Part shown: positions 18,360 through 27,149 of the stretch, piece by piece
Position numbering within the stretch: the stretch's first letter is position 1
How the letters are laid out: each line of letters opens with the position of its first letter
From: Profundibacter sp033851955
Lineage (GTDB): Bacteria > Pseudomonadota > Alphaproteobacteria > Rhodobacterales > Rhodobacteraceae
Direction: 5' to 3'
Assembly (NCBI GenBank): GCA_033851955.1
Contig: JAWSVK010000006.1
Span: forward strand, 124,001 to 188,000
Length of the DNA: 64,000 bases
Made by a program: the position numbers and the translations under genes
The notes under the pieces: model-generated
The model's input: the letters and a program-made list of their open reading frames with translations, nothing else
Database searches by the model: none
Told to the model about the DNA's origin: nothing

Positions 18360-18400
18360 GTTTGTAGGCCTTATAGTTGGGTTTTATCGACGTTCTAAAT

Positions 18401-19288
18401 TTACGGGGTGATAAAGTTCACACCGGACAGGCTCTCGATGCGCTCAACGTCGTCGTCGTAGATTTGGGTCAGCGCGTCGACTGTGGCATCCGTCCAGCCA
18501 GGTAAATCAATTTCTTCTTCGACAGCTTCATCCAGAAAGAATTTTTCAAGGAAAATACCCCTAACCCTACGGCGTTGAATTTCAGTGAGGTTGGGACGTT
18601 CGTCCAGATACTTGATCAGTAAAGCGACGCCGTCTTCTGACATGATTTCCTGAATTACGTCCAGTTCACCCGCGAGACGCGTTTGCGGATCAAGCCCGGC
18701 AATTTCTCGTAATACAGTGGGCCAGATGATCGGCGTATCCTCATTGCACCACACCGTTAACGGGCAATCTGGGTTTTCTTCTTGGATTTGGCCGATAATT
18801 GTGGACCAACGCAAACTCGCCAGATCGCAATTACCAACGAACTGCTCATAATTTTTGTCGGTCTGAACGTTAAACACGGCAGGAATAAATGTGGCTGGGT
18901 TAGAAATCCCCAAGTAGAACTCACAAGGGTTGTCGGGAAACAAATCTCGAATACGTGCCGTGTTCTTTGCCGCATTTTGGTAAAATGCACCATCATACAA
19001 CATCCAAGATGGGACACCTAAAAACCGAGGATCCGACATAATCAAACGATCAACTTGTTGATTTTTTACAATAGCTGAAAGCAGGTTTTCCTGATCAACA
19101 ATTGACGGCTCTTCGCCCTTCAATTCTAGGATCATGTCCTTCAGAACTTGCCTATATTCTTTGGGGCGTCGCATCATAACGCCTTTTTCGGCTAGCAATT
19201 CCGCGTCTTTTCGAAGCGACCAAGTAATTTGATCATTGTCTGTTTGGGGGGCGCCCAGATGGTAGACTATGTTGATATCTGTGCGCAT
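18401..19288 (-). CDS. Conserved hypothetical protein, divergent sulfotransferase-like
   Basis: 295 aa, no characterised family recognised. The N-terminus INIVYHLGAPQTDNDQITW, followed by SLRKDAELLAEKGV, has the layout of the nucleotide (PAPS)-binding start of bacterial sulfotransferases (HxGxxKTGTT). However, the lysine and the small/hydroxyl residues of that loop are replaced (QTDNDQ), so activity is doubtful. No signal peptide or membrane segment is visible. I chose the ATG at 19288; the longer frame starts with TTG at 19324 and has a poor ribosome-binding site. It lies between the hydrolase fusion gene and the epimerase gene on the same strand, so a part in glycan modification is inferred from context only. 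Confidence 0.75.
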   Translation of the reverse strand: MRTDINIVYHLGAPQTDNDQITWSLRKDAELLAEKGVMMRRPKEYRQVLKDMILELKGEEPSIVDQENLLSAIVKNQQVDRLIMSDPRFLGVPSWMLYDGAFYQNAAKNTARIRDLFPDNPCEFYLGISNPATFIPAVFNVQTDKNYEQFVGNCDLASLRWSTIIGQIQEENPDCPLTVWCNEDTPIIWPTVLREIAGLDPQTRLAGELDVIQEIMSEDGVALLIKYLDERPNLTEIQRRRVRGIFLEKFFLDEAVEEEIDLPGWTDATVDALTQIYDDDVERIESLSGVNFITP

Positions 19289-19363
19289 ATCTGTCCGCTG
19301 TCCATTCAGTTTTTCTACTGCCAATAGCCTATCATGATTAACAAAGACGCCTCAAGGTGGATG

Positions 19364-20725
19364 CTAGTCTTTGGCAATACGCGCCAGCATTTTTTGAAAA
19401 AAGCGGTCTTTGCGTTGCGTCAAAACATACCGACAAACCCGACGCGCCAATTCTGGGCGCCCCCGATCCAGTGCAAGGTTCGCCAATTCACGCTGATATC
19501 GAGGGAATTCATGGCGCTTTCGCAACAATTTATAAAATGCCAGTTGGTCCAGTTCACCCAAAATGGATTTGCGCGCTATTTCCTGAAGGATGCCCATTTG
19601 TTGCAGCGAAGACCCCAAACGATGCCCCAAAAGCGGACAACGCCAATGCGTGACATTATCACCGGTAAACCGTTTCGCGTGACCCGTATCAGGCCCAACA
19701 TAAGGGTCATACATCAAGTGCACGTCCGCGGCCGTTTGGCTGCTGATCGATGCATCGCCATACTCGCCGGAAAAATCGCGGTCCCAGACCTTTTTATAGC
19801 GCATTTCCCATGGCACGATTTCCTTATCCAGCGTCGATTGCGGGCTGATCACAAACACGGTCGAGCCCTTGGCCGCGCCCGAATAGGCCGCCGCGCCATA
19901 CCCCCCCATAGAGGCCCCGTAAAACACCACGCGTTTGAACTGATCAAAAAAACCACTGTCACGCAGGCGGTTAAATTCATCCGTCACTGCCCCGTCCCGA
20001 AACCAAGTCCAGCCGTTGGCCATAACACCCAGCATGGACCAATTTTCAGACTCGATAAACGCAAACCCCCACGGACGTCGATCATCGCGTTTGGTCATCG
20101 CAATATCAAGATTATCAAAGGTCACAACCAACGTGTCGCCCCGTGGAATGTATAGGAATGAATGCTCGCCGCAGTCGGTGAAAAACCCCTTATCCCCTGC
20201 CAATTTTTTGGCTATCGCCGACCATTCACCAACCGGCTCCGACACAGGCTCAACCGACATGACAACCATACCGGTGCTGTCACGACTTGGCGCGGACAAG
20301 GTATTACAACCACCGTAATCGTTCAAAAACGGATAACTACCGCTGCCTTTTTTGATGTCAATCACCACCCTAGATAACGGATGCAGCGCCTTATCAAGCA
20401 AACGTTTGATGTGTTTGATTTTATAGCGCGACCCGAAATTTCCAACCGAGGTGATCACATCATAGGATTTCAGCATCTTTTGTTTCGTCACCAGCCGGAT
20501 TGCTGACTTTTCCACACCGGCTTTTTGCAGCGTTTTGGTATATTTGCGAATGTCTTTGGTTGGCTCGATATAGCCACCCTCACTGTCCAAGCAAACCACG
20601 TCAATTTTGACGCCAAACCGATTGTGCAGCGCAATCGCCAAATCAGGCGTGCCGCCGTTTATGTCAGCGATACGACCCACTTCGTCCAAATCAAGCGCTT
20701 GAAGAATAGTCTTTGTTTCAACCAT
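19364..20725 (-). CDS. Methyltransferase-like domain fused to alpha/beta hydrolase
   Basis: 453 aa. Residues about 15-125 follow a Rossmann/SAM-methyltransferase outline (RIADINGGTPDLAIAL, DVVCLDSEGG, SYDVITSVGNFG, VVIDIKKGSGS), but motif I lacks the usual Gly-x-Gly-x-Gly. Residues about 150-380 are an alpha/beta hydrolase with nucleophile elbow GASMGGYGAAAY (Ser near residue 272). The C-terminus is helical and repeat-like (YQRELANLALDRGRPELARRVCRYVL). The N-terminal domain is homologous to the C-terminal domain of the gene just upstream. The ATG at 20725 overlaps the stop of that gene by 8 bases; the longer frame to 20785 lies inside it. Probable role: modification of a cell-surface glycan. 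The substrate is unknown. Confidence 0.82.
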   Translation of the reverse strand: MVETKTILQALDLDEVGRIADINGGTPDLAIALHNRFGVKIDVVCLDSEGGYIEPTKDIRKYTKTLQKAGVEKSAIRLVTKQKMLKSYDVITSVGNFGSRYKIKHIKRLLDKALHPLSRVVIDIKKGSGSYPFLNDYGGCNTLSAPSRDSTGMVVMSVEPVSEPVGEWSAIAKKLAGDKGFFTDCGEHSFLYIPRGDTLVVTFDNLDIAMTKRDDRRPWGFAFIESENWSMLGVMANGWTWFRDGAVTDEFNRLRDSGFFDQFKRVVFYGASMGGYGAAAYSGAAKGSTVFVISPQSTLDKEIVPWEMRYKKVWDRDFSGEYGDASISSQTAADVHLMYDPYVGPDTGHAKRFTGDNVTHWRCPLLGHRLGSSLQQMGILQEIARKSILGELDQLAFYKLLRKRHEFPRYQRELANLALDRGRPELARRVCRYVLTQRKDRFFQKMLARIAKD

Positions 20726-22262
20726 CTGTGCGGGCCAAAACCGTGGAATACTTTGGATGCTTGGCCAACACATCAACCTCGCCAAATAATTTCATATCAG
20801 CAATTCCGCCCGAACCTTTTCGAATATCCAAAACCACAGCACCGCCATCGTTTATCTGATTGCCAAAAAACTCGTCGTACGTAGACACCGGATAATGAAA
20901 CCCGCAAGACGCAAGGCTAATGGCCAAATCAAAATCACCGATCTTAGCCACCTTTTTCTTATTCGGGTTTACCAGAGTGATCTTTTTCTTAGGCACGCCG
21001 TTTTTGGTTAGGAATTTCTGCGCCTTATCAAGGCTCGCATATCCGGCACCTGATTCCGCAAATCCAAAATGCCGGTCTTTGCTTTCCTCGATATCGATCA
21101 AGGTAATGTTGGATTTATACCGATTGTACAAAAACAAATCCGCAAAGGCGTAACCGCAACCAATGTCCGCGATGGAATTTGGTTTTGGCTTGTCTGTAGA
21201 CTCGACAAAAAATTCACATTCCCGACGGGCGACTTCGAGGGCTTCATTCAAGATGGCGTCGCGATGTTCCTGCGCGTATTTCTGCAAAGGCGCATCATCA
21301 CCTTCCAGCCAGTCACGAATTTCTTGCGCAACATCACCAACTTCGGAGCGTTGTAAAATCAGGTTGGCCACATCTGCATCATCAAACATGGAGAAATCCA
21401 CGTCCTGAATAGGGGCTACGATATGTTTTTTCTGCATCATGTGGGCCGTTCCTTTTGGGTTAATGTTATGACGTTTACACAGTTCAGCAACATAGCTGCC
21501 CTTGGGTGGCACACCATCGTATTTAGCAGCAATATTTCTAAACCGACGGCCCCAGAAATGGATCGAGAGCGTATCATCCTTAATCATCCCGCGGGCCTTG
21601 TCGCGTCGATTAGGGTTCAGGGTGACGCCAGCAATTGAAAATGGCACGGGATAGATCACATGTTTATCTTGTGAATATTTGATTTCACCAGTGTCCTGCA
21701 GGAACCAAGTCAACGCATCCGGCCCCCAAACCCCCCACGGCATAAGCGAAACATGCATGCCTTCGCCTTTGTCTTTCAAGGCCTGCAACTCGGCCTTATC
21801 GGATTCAGGCAACCAAGGCGGAACAGGGTATTCATCGCTGGTGAATTTGATCATCGCAGCGAGTGTTTTGCTGGTCTTGGGCAGACGCAAAACACCGTTG
21901 TTCACCTGAGGTTTCTTATCAGAGATCCAGCCGTGAAAATGTTTGCCCTTTTTGATGTCCCAAGGCTGGCAACAAAATGCATCCGTATCAGCCCAGATAT
22001 AATCCGTTTGCTTTAGCATATGCAGGCGAAACACATCGGCATGATAGGCGGGGCTGCCGGTGCGCGCGTGGCGGATAATGTTGTCGCTGGGCAGCACATC
22101 ATCGGCGTCGGCGATTTTCACGCCCTTTGGAACACCCTTCACCTTGCCATAAGTGTAAAGAACCACCTCGTGTCCGTGATCCAGAAATGATTGTAGGCAC
22201 AGCTGCTCTAACCAGCTGAGCTCGGGGCCAATCCAGAGTGTTCCGATTGTCGGGAGTCCCAT
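20718..22262 (-). CDS. Glycosyltransferase (DxD, GT32-like) fused to methyltransferase-like domain
   Basis: 514 aa. The N-terminal part (about 1-270) looks like a sugar-binding-region glycosyltransferase: GTLWIGPELSWLEQLCLQSF, the segment HADVFRLHML and the DxD metal site in WADTDAF. The C-terminal part (about 360-514) is a SAM-methyltransferase-like fold with a better motif I (IADIGCGYAFADLFL), then ITLIDIEES, FDLAISLASCGF and VVLDIRKGSGG. The ATG at 22262 has GAGG 7 nt upstream. The gene overlaps the downstream fusion gene by 8 bases. Both domains together suggest sugar transfer followed by methylation of the same glycan. That is inference. Confidence 0.85.
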   Translation of the reverse strand: MGLPTIGTLWIGPELSWLEQLCLQSFLDHGHEVVLYTYGKVKGVPKGVKIADADDVLPSDNIIRHARTGSPAYHADVFRLHMLKQTDYIWADTDAFCCQPWDIKKGKHFHGWISDKKPQVNNGVLRLPKTSKTLAAMIKFTSDEYPVPPWLPESDKAELQALKDKGEGMHVSLMPWGVWGPDALTWFLQDTGEIKYSQDKHVIYPVPFSIAGVTLNPNRRDKARGMIKDDTLSIHFWGRRFRNIAAKYDGVPPKGSYVAELCKRHNINPKGTAHMMQKKHIVAPIQDVDFSMFDDADVANLILQRSEVGDVAQEIRDWLEGDDAPLQKYAQEHRDAILNEALEVARRECEFFVESTDKPKPNSIADIGCGYAFADLFLYNRYKSNITLIDIEESKDRHFGFAESGAGYASLDKAQKFLTKNGVPKKKITLVNPNKKKVAKIGDFDLAISLASCGFHYPVSTYDEFFGNQINDGGAVVLDIRKGSGGIADMKLFGEVDVLAKHPKYSTVLARTDG

Positions 22263-22403
22263 GATATTCCTCAATATTGTCAGCCATTCGGCCCGTTATA
22301 CATGCAGTGCTTATTGTGCCTGTTTCGTACAAAATATGTAGATAACACCTTGCTTTGTCAACGAAACCGAAACAATAAGTCGCTTTGTTTTAGCGTCATG
22401 TGG

Positions 22404-24674
22404 TTAATGTGTCGTTTCGCCTTTTTCGACAGTGAAAAAGAAATCCTCATTGGGGTCTTTGTCCAACACCTCATCTGGCACAACTTCTGGCCCCAGCAAA
22501 AACACATTCGCCCCGAAATGCGCATGCAGTTTTGACAGCGCTTCCAAGCGCGGGCTGGTCAGCTCCTTATAGAACGCAGCATAGTTTTCACCGGCCTTCA
22601 GCTCCACAATCTTTTCACTGTGCATTTTGACAGAATGCTCGTGTGCAGCGGCAATATCAGGGTCAGCCATCAGCGCATCCAACTCGGCCCGCACAGCCGG
22701 TATCATCCGTTGGATCGAATGCTCCTTCATCGCGTTATTATTCATTCTGAACCAATACGCCATGCCCTGATCACGGTCGACATGGTTGACCCGCCCACGA
22801 TCCCGCTTAACTAAAAAGCTCTCGGCACAACGCACCGCGTAATGGTTCAACTGGACCAAATCATAGCCATAGGTATCGGCCGTTGAACGCCATCCGTTGC
22901 GATACATATCGCTCGGCATTTTGGCACCGGACCCGTTGACCCAATTGATGTCTTCCCACAGCTGCGGCTTTAACCCTTTGGGGCGATGCACCCCCATTTT
23001 TTTGAAAATTCCGATGTTGTGAAACAGGGTTTTAAACCCCCAAGCCTGATGTGGTTTACGGATCAATTCATGGGCGCAAAGATCGTAATCTTCAATGATC
23101 AAACCATCGTTGAATTTGTGAATATCGCCGTTGCCAAACAACCGCCAAGTGATCGAAATCATATTGGCATCACCAATCGCCTCATACAGATCCTCAAGCC
23201 GCCCAGAACCGCATTTGATATTGATAAACTCATCGACATCCATGCAGATCAACCAATCGGCATTCTGGATCATTGGCTCGTCATCAGAGGCCTGAAGGGC
23301 GGCATGCTGTGGCTTTAACCCGCTGGTTTTGAACGGGTTTTCACGGTGCTGGACAATACCTTTGTCTTGTAACATTTGCAGCATTGTATCGGTGCCGTCA
23401 GTGCAATCATTGGTGTAAACCAAGAAATCTTCGACCCCGATCACGCGGTGATAGGCCAGCCATTCCAAAATGAAAGGGCCCTCATTTTTCATCGTGGTGA
23501 CGATGGCGGTGCGGTTCGTGTCGCGACACCTCAGCCCTGCGTTTTCATCTGGCGTGCGGACGGGTTTGTGTTTGAATATCTTTTGCGCCATCGCCAGCAG
23601 ATCCTCATCCTCAATCAGGCTGGTTTTGGGCACAATTTTTGAAACTGTATCGGTTGGGTGGCGCAACGCCATACAGCGCAAATATGGCGCTGCCTCCTCC
23701 GGCGCGGGGGTCGCACCGACAACACGGATCAGACGCCAAACTACGTTTTCTTTGGCTGTGGCAGGCGCGATGCACCAGCGTCTACGGGTGCCTTTAGCAT
23801 CAAACTGGCGGCAAATATGGTCACCGAATTTGGCCTCATCCCCATTGCGCACGCGCCACGGATAAATCTGATGGCCATCCATTTGGATACAGCCGGTACT
23901 GGCCACAACAGCGCGGTCAAAAATGTTTTTGCCCTTACTGATCACAACCAAATCATACAACTCAATGTTCATCACCGCTCGGGCATGATCAAGGAACCGC
24001 GCGCGGACCAATTCAAACAATTGCAATTCACCCAAAGGCGCATTCCAAGGGTCCCCTGCCGGAATTTCCATCCGGTCCTTGCCGGGCGCACCTGGCACAT
24101 TGAAAGGGTGCGATTCAGCGGGCAAATCTGCCTTACCAAGCGGCGCTTTTGACCTAAGTAAAACAAGACGTTTCAGCCCTTTGATCTTGGCGGCTTTGTT
24201 CTTCAGCTGATTGGCGTAAGATTTGTCGCCCTGCGGTTTTGCCCGATCCAAAATCAGCGCAGCATCCATGCCGTGATGTACCACATGGTAATTCAACCAC
24301 TCCAGCGTGGTTTCAAGAGTTTCACCATTTCGGATAGCAAATCCAACATTTAGGCCAGCGAATAACGCAGTTTCCGGCTCCTCCGCTTTGATTTTCAGCG
24401 TCGTGTCACCGATATTGATCGTTACAGGACCGGATTTTCCAGTTGCAACACAGTTCAACATCGGCGCTTCGCCAAGGCTGCGCACCTCGATAATTTCCAA
24501 CCCCTTTCCGGCCCGAATCTGTTCCGGTGGGGTGCCCGCCGCAAAGAACAGCTGCATTTTGCGACCCTCGCCATCGGCATGCGCGATGGCGTCAAGCAAA
24601 GTCACATCCCCCTTCTGCTGAACGTTCAGGGTCAATTGCTGGAAAAAGTTCGATTTATTTGCGGCATTAGCCAT
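22404..24674 (-). CDS. Large glycosyltransferase with degenerate N-terminal GT copy and GT2-type catalytic domain
   Basis: 756 aa. From about residue 390 on it is a Glyco_tranf_2_4-type domain: VTTMKNEGPFILEWLAYH, YTNDCTDGTD and the DxD-containing MDVDEFINI. The last 150 residues match the neighbouring gene at 24.7-25.7 kb (VQLNHYAVRCAESFLVKRDR, IQRMIPAVRAELDALM). Residues about 110-150 (FAIRNGETLETTLEWLNYH) repeat the opening of the same fold but without a DxD, so the N-terminal half looks like a degenerate duplicate or an accessory domain. No transmembrane segments are seen. The next gene upstream ends one base before its start, so the two are in one operon. Confidence 0.87.
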   Translation of the reverse strand: MANAANKSNFFQQLTLNVQQKGDVTLLDAIAHADGEGRKMQLFFAAGTPPEQIRAGKGLEIIEVRSLGEAPMLNCVATGKSGPVTINIGDTTLKIKAEEPETALFAGLNVGFAIRNGETLETTLEWLNYHVVHHGMDAALILDRAKPQGDKSYANQLKNKAAKIKGLKRLVLLRSKAPLGKADLPAESHPFNVPGAPGKDRMEIPAGDPWNAPLGELQLFELVRARFLDHARAVMNIELYDLVVISKGKNIFDRAVVASTGCIQMDGHQIYPWRVRNGDEAKFGDHICRQFDAKGTRRRWCIAPATAKENVVWRLIRVVGATPAPEEAAPYLRCMALRHPTDTVSKIVPKTSLIEDEDLLAMAQKIFKHKPVRTPDENAGLRCRDTNRTAIVTTMKNEGPFILEWLAYHRVIGVEDFLVYTNDCTDGTDTMLQMLQDKGIVQHRENPFKTSGLKPQHAALQASDDEPMIQNADWLICMDVDEFINIKCGSGRLEDLYEAIGDANMISITWRLFGNGDIHKFNDGLIIEDYDLCAHELIRKPHQAWGFKTLFHNIGIFKKMGVHRPKGLKPQLWEDINWVNGSGAKMPSDMYRNGWRSTADTYGYDLVQLNHYAVRCAESFLVKRDRGRVNHVDRDQGMAYWFRMNNNAMKEHSIQRMIPAVRAELDALMADPDIAAAHEHSVKMHSEKIVELKAGENYAAFYKELTSPRLEALSKLHAHFGANVFLLGPEVVPDEVLDKDPNEDFFFTVEKGETTH

Positions 24675-24675
24675 C

Positions 24676-25704
24676 TTAGTTTTCAGCCTTTATTATCCGG
24701 TTAATCTGGGTACGGGCAAAATTCGCGTTGGGCGCCTGACTGCCAGCACTTAACGTCAGGTGCCAGAACAACTGAACATCAGCCCGATTTGTCATCATTT
24801 GGTTAAAGCGATTTTGGTGACATACCTCAGCCTTTTTGTACAAGTTAGAGACATTTTTGATCTGCATCAGCTGATCCAGCTTGGCCCGTGTCGCAGGAAT
24901 CATCTGCTGAATGCTGGTGTCTTCAACGGCGTTAAAATTCCGCTCAACCCAATATCCCAGCCCAATCTCGCGCTCGGTGTGATTGGGTAGTCCGCGGGCA
25001 CGTTTCACCATGAACGATTCAGCCGAACGTAAAGAATAGTGGTTCAATTGCACCAAATCCGTGCTGGCCTGCATGCCAAACATATTGATGCGTCCGTCTT
25101 GCTTGGCAAAGCTCTCAGGCAGCAGGTTGCCACCCCCATCTACCCAATTTGGCAGGCGGCTCTGCTTGCGCTTTGGCCGATGTACACCAAATTGACGAAA
25201 CGCTGCTGGGCGAAAGAGCGATTTAAAAAAATGCGCCAGCGGCAACAGAATGTCGGTCGGTGCCGCCTGTGTAAACCGCTGAATCGTCAGCTCATCACAC
25301 ATTTCGATCTGACCCGAATGGCCAAACAACCGCCACGCCATCGCCATTGCATCCACCCCTTCGGGCAGTTTTCCGATCATTGTTTTCAAGGTCTCATTCG
25401 GTGCGCGTAAATTAATAAATTCATCGCAATCCGTCACCAAAACCCAATCGGCATCCACCACCAAATCGTGTCCCATTGCGTGCTTCAACGCCTGCCATTG
25501 CACCGTGCGCTTGCCTTTCGGTGTTTGAGGGATATGTGTCACTAATCCAGCCTGATCCAACGCATCGAGAATCAAATCGGTGCCGTCATCACAATCGTTC
25601 GAATAGATCAAAAAGTGATCTACACCCACGGCCAGATGATGGGCAATCCATTCTAAGCAATGGGGCCCCTCATTTCGCATTGAAGTGATCGCAAGAGTTT
25701 TCAA
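24676..25704 (-). CDS. Glycosyltransferase family 2-type (Glyco_tranf_2_4)
   Basis: 342 aa. Shows ITSMRNEGPHCLEWIAHH at the N-terminus, YSNDCDDGTD, and the DxD site VTDCDEFINL. Enzymes of this type transfer sugars from nucleotide donors; donor and acceptor cannot be read here. It is clearly paralogous to the C-terminal half of the next gene (shared VQLNHY..R.AESF.VKR and IQ.MIPA.RA.LD.LM), consistent with a tandem duplication. It follows the UDP-glucose dehydrogenase gene by 15 bases and precedes the paralogue by one base. Confidence 0.9.
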   Translation of the reverse strand: MKTLAITSMRNEGPHCLEWIAHHLAVGVDHFLIYSNDCDDGTDLILDALDQAGLVTHIPQTPKGKRTVQWQALKHAMGHDLVVDADWVLVTDCDEFINLRAPNETLKTMIGKLPEGVDAMAMAWRLFGHSGQIEMCDELTIQRFTQAAPTDILLPLAHFFKSLFRPAAFRQFGVHRPKRKQSRLPNWVDGGGNLLPESFAKQDGRINMFGMQASTDLVQLNHYSLRSAESFMVKRARGLPNHTEREIGLGYWVERNFNAVEDTSIQQMIPATRAKLDQLMQIKNVSNLYKKAEVCHQNRFNQMMTNRADVQLFWHLTLSAGSQAPNANFARTQINRIIKAEN

Positions 25705-25719
25705 AGCAAGCCCTCTTGA

Positions 25720-27051
25720 TTAATCCTCGGGATCATTGAACATGTCTTTGCGTCCGATCGAAACATAGGCTTCAAAACCGGCGCGCTTGGTGTCTTTGGC
25801 ACTGTAGATATTGCGCAAATCGGCCATCCGTGGGGTGGCCATCTTCTTGGCCAACCGCTTTAGATCCAGCGCGCGAAATTCGTTCCATTCAGTCAGCAAA
25901 ACCACCACATCCGCATTGTTCGCGGCCTTATAGGCGTCATCCAACCAGTGAACACCGGGCAAAAGTTCTTCTGCTTCACGGTGACCTTGCGGATCGACAA
26001 CCCGAACTTTGGCACCGCCACCAACAAGAGCAGGCACAATCGTCAACGCAGGCGCATCGCGCATATCGTCGGTGTTAGGTTTGAAGGTCACACCCAGAAT
26101 GGCAATGATTTTGCCATTCACATTGCCACCGCACAGGTCCATCACCTTGTCGATCATCCGCCGTTTGATCTCATCGTTTACCTTGATCACTGTTTCAGTG
26201 ATCTGCATCGGCACCGCGTGCTCCTGCCCCATCCGCGCCAAAGCGCTGGTGTCTTTGGGAAAACACGACCCGCCATATCCTGGACCCGCATGCAAAAATT
26301 TGTCACCTATGCGCCCGTCCATCCCCATACCTTTGGCGACTTGCTTAACGTCGGCGCCAGTGCGTTCGCACAATCCAGCGATTTCATTTATGAATGTAAT
26401 CTTGGCCGCCAAAAATGCATTGGCGGCGTATTTGATCATTTCGGCGGATTCCAGATCGGTATAAATCACCGGAAAATCACGCAAAGATAGAGGGCGGTAA
26501 ATGTCATCCATCACGTCGCGCGCCCGGTCAGATTGCAAACCAACAACCACACGATCAGGCCGCATAAAATCATCAATCGCAGCGCCCTCGCGCAGAAATT
26601 CTGGGTTAGAGGCAACGTCATATTCAGCCTTCGGGTTGGTCTTACGGATCACCTGTTTGACCTGACGATTGGTGCCCAATGGCACAGTCGATTTGGTGAC
26701 AACCACAGTGTAGCCTGTAATCGCATTGGCAATTTCCTCGGCAGCGGCATAAACGAATGTCAGATCAGCATGCCCATCCCCACGACGGGTCGGCGTGCCG
26801 ACGGCGATAAAAACAGCGTCTGCACCTGCGACTGCTGTCTTTAGATCCTGCGTAAATGAAAGGCGGCCGTTCTTGACGTTCTTGGCCATCAGCTCATCCA
26901 AGCCGGGCTCGTAGATCGGAACTTCGCCACGCTCCAACATCGCTATTTTTTCAGGATCTTTATCGACACAAATCACATCATGTCCGAAATCGGAAAAACA
27001 CACACCGGACACAAGCCCAACATACCCCGTGCCAATCATCGCAATACGCAT
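25720..27051 (-). CDS. ugd: UDP-glucose 6-dehydrogenase
   Basis: 443 aa. Oxidises UDP-glucose twice, with NAD, to UDP-glucuronate. Features are the N-terminal Rossmann motif MIGTGYVGLVSGVCF, the central ESAEMIKYAANAFLAAKITF, and the catalytic-cysteine segment GYGGSCFPKDTSAL. The C-terminal UDP-binding domain starts near ILGVTFKPNTDDMRDAP. The ATG at 27051 is preceded by GGAG 7 nt away and by an in-frame GTG at 27054. It is the promoter-proximal gene of the glycan cluster and feeds the UDP-glucuronate epimerase at the other end. Confidence 0.97.
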   Translation of the reverse strand: MRIAMIGTGYVGLVSGVCFSDFGHDVICVDKDPEKIAMLERGEVPIYEPGLDELMAKNVKNGRLSFTQDLKTAVAGADAVFIAVGTPTRRGDGHADLTFVYAAAEEIANAITGYTVVVTKSTVPLGTNRQVKQVIRKTNPKAEYDVASNPEFLREGAAIDDFMRPDRVVVGLQSDRARDVMDDIYRPLSLRDFPVIYTDLESAEMIKYAANAFLAAKITFINEIAGLCERTGADVKQVAKGMGMDGRIGDKFLHAGPGYGGSCFPKDTSALARMGQEHAVPMQITETVIKVNDEIKRRMIDKVMDLCGGNVNGKIIAILGVTFKPNTDDMRDAPALTIVPALVGGGAKVRVVDPQGHREAEELLPGVHWLDDAYKAANNADVVVLLTEWNEFRALDLKRLAKKMATPRMADLRNIYSAKDTKRAGFEAYVSIGRKDMFNDPED

Positions 27052-27149
27052 CACTACTCTCCGAAACTTGCCTGCCGTTTTTTTCTTAAGAAATGTCGTA
27101 GCGCAGTGCGGTTGTCAACGGATAGCCCTGTTTGCAATGATGATTAATG

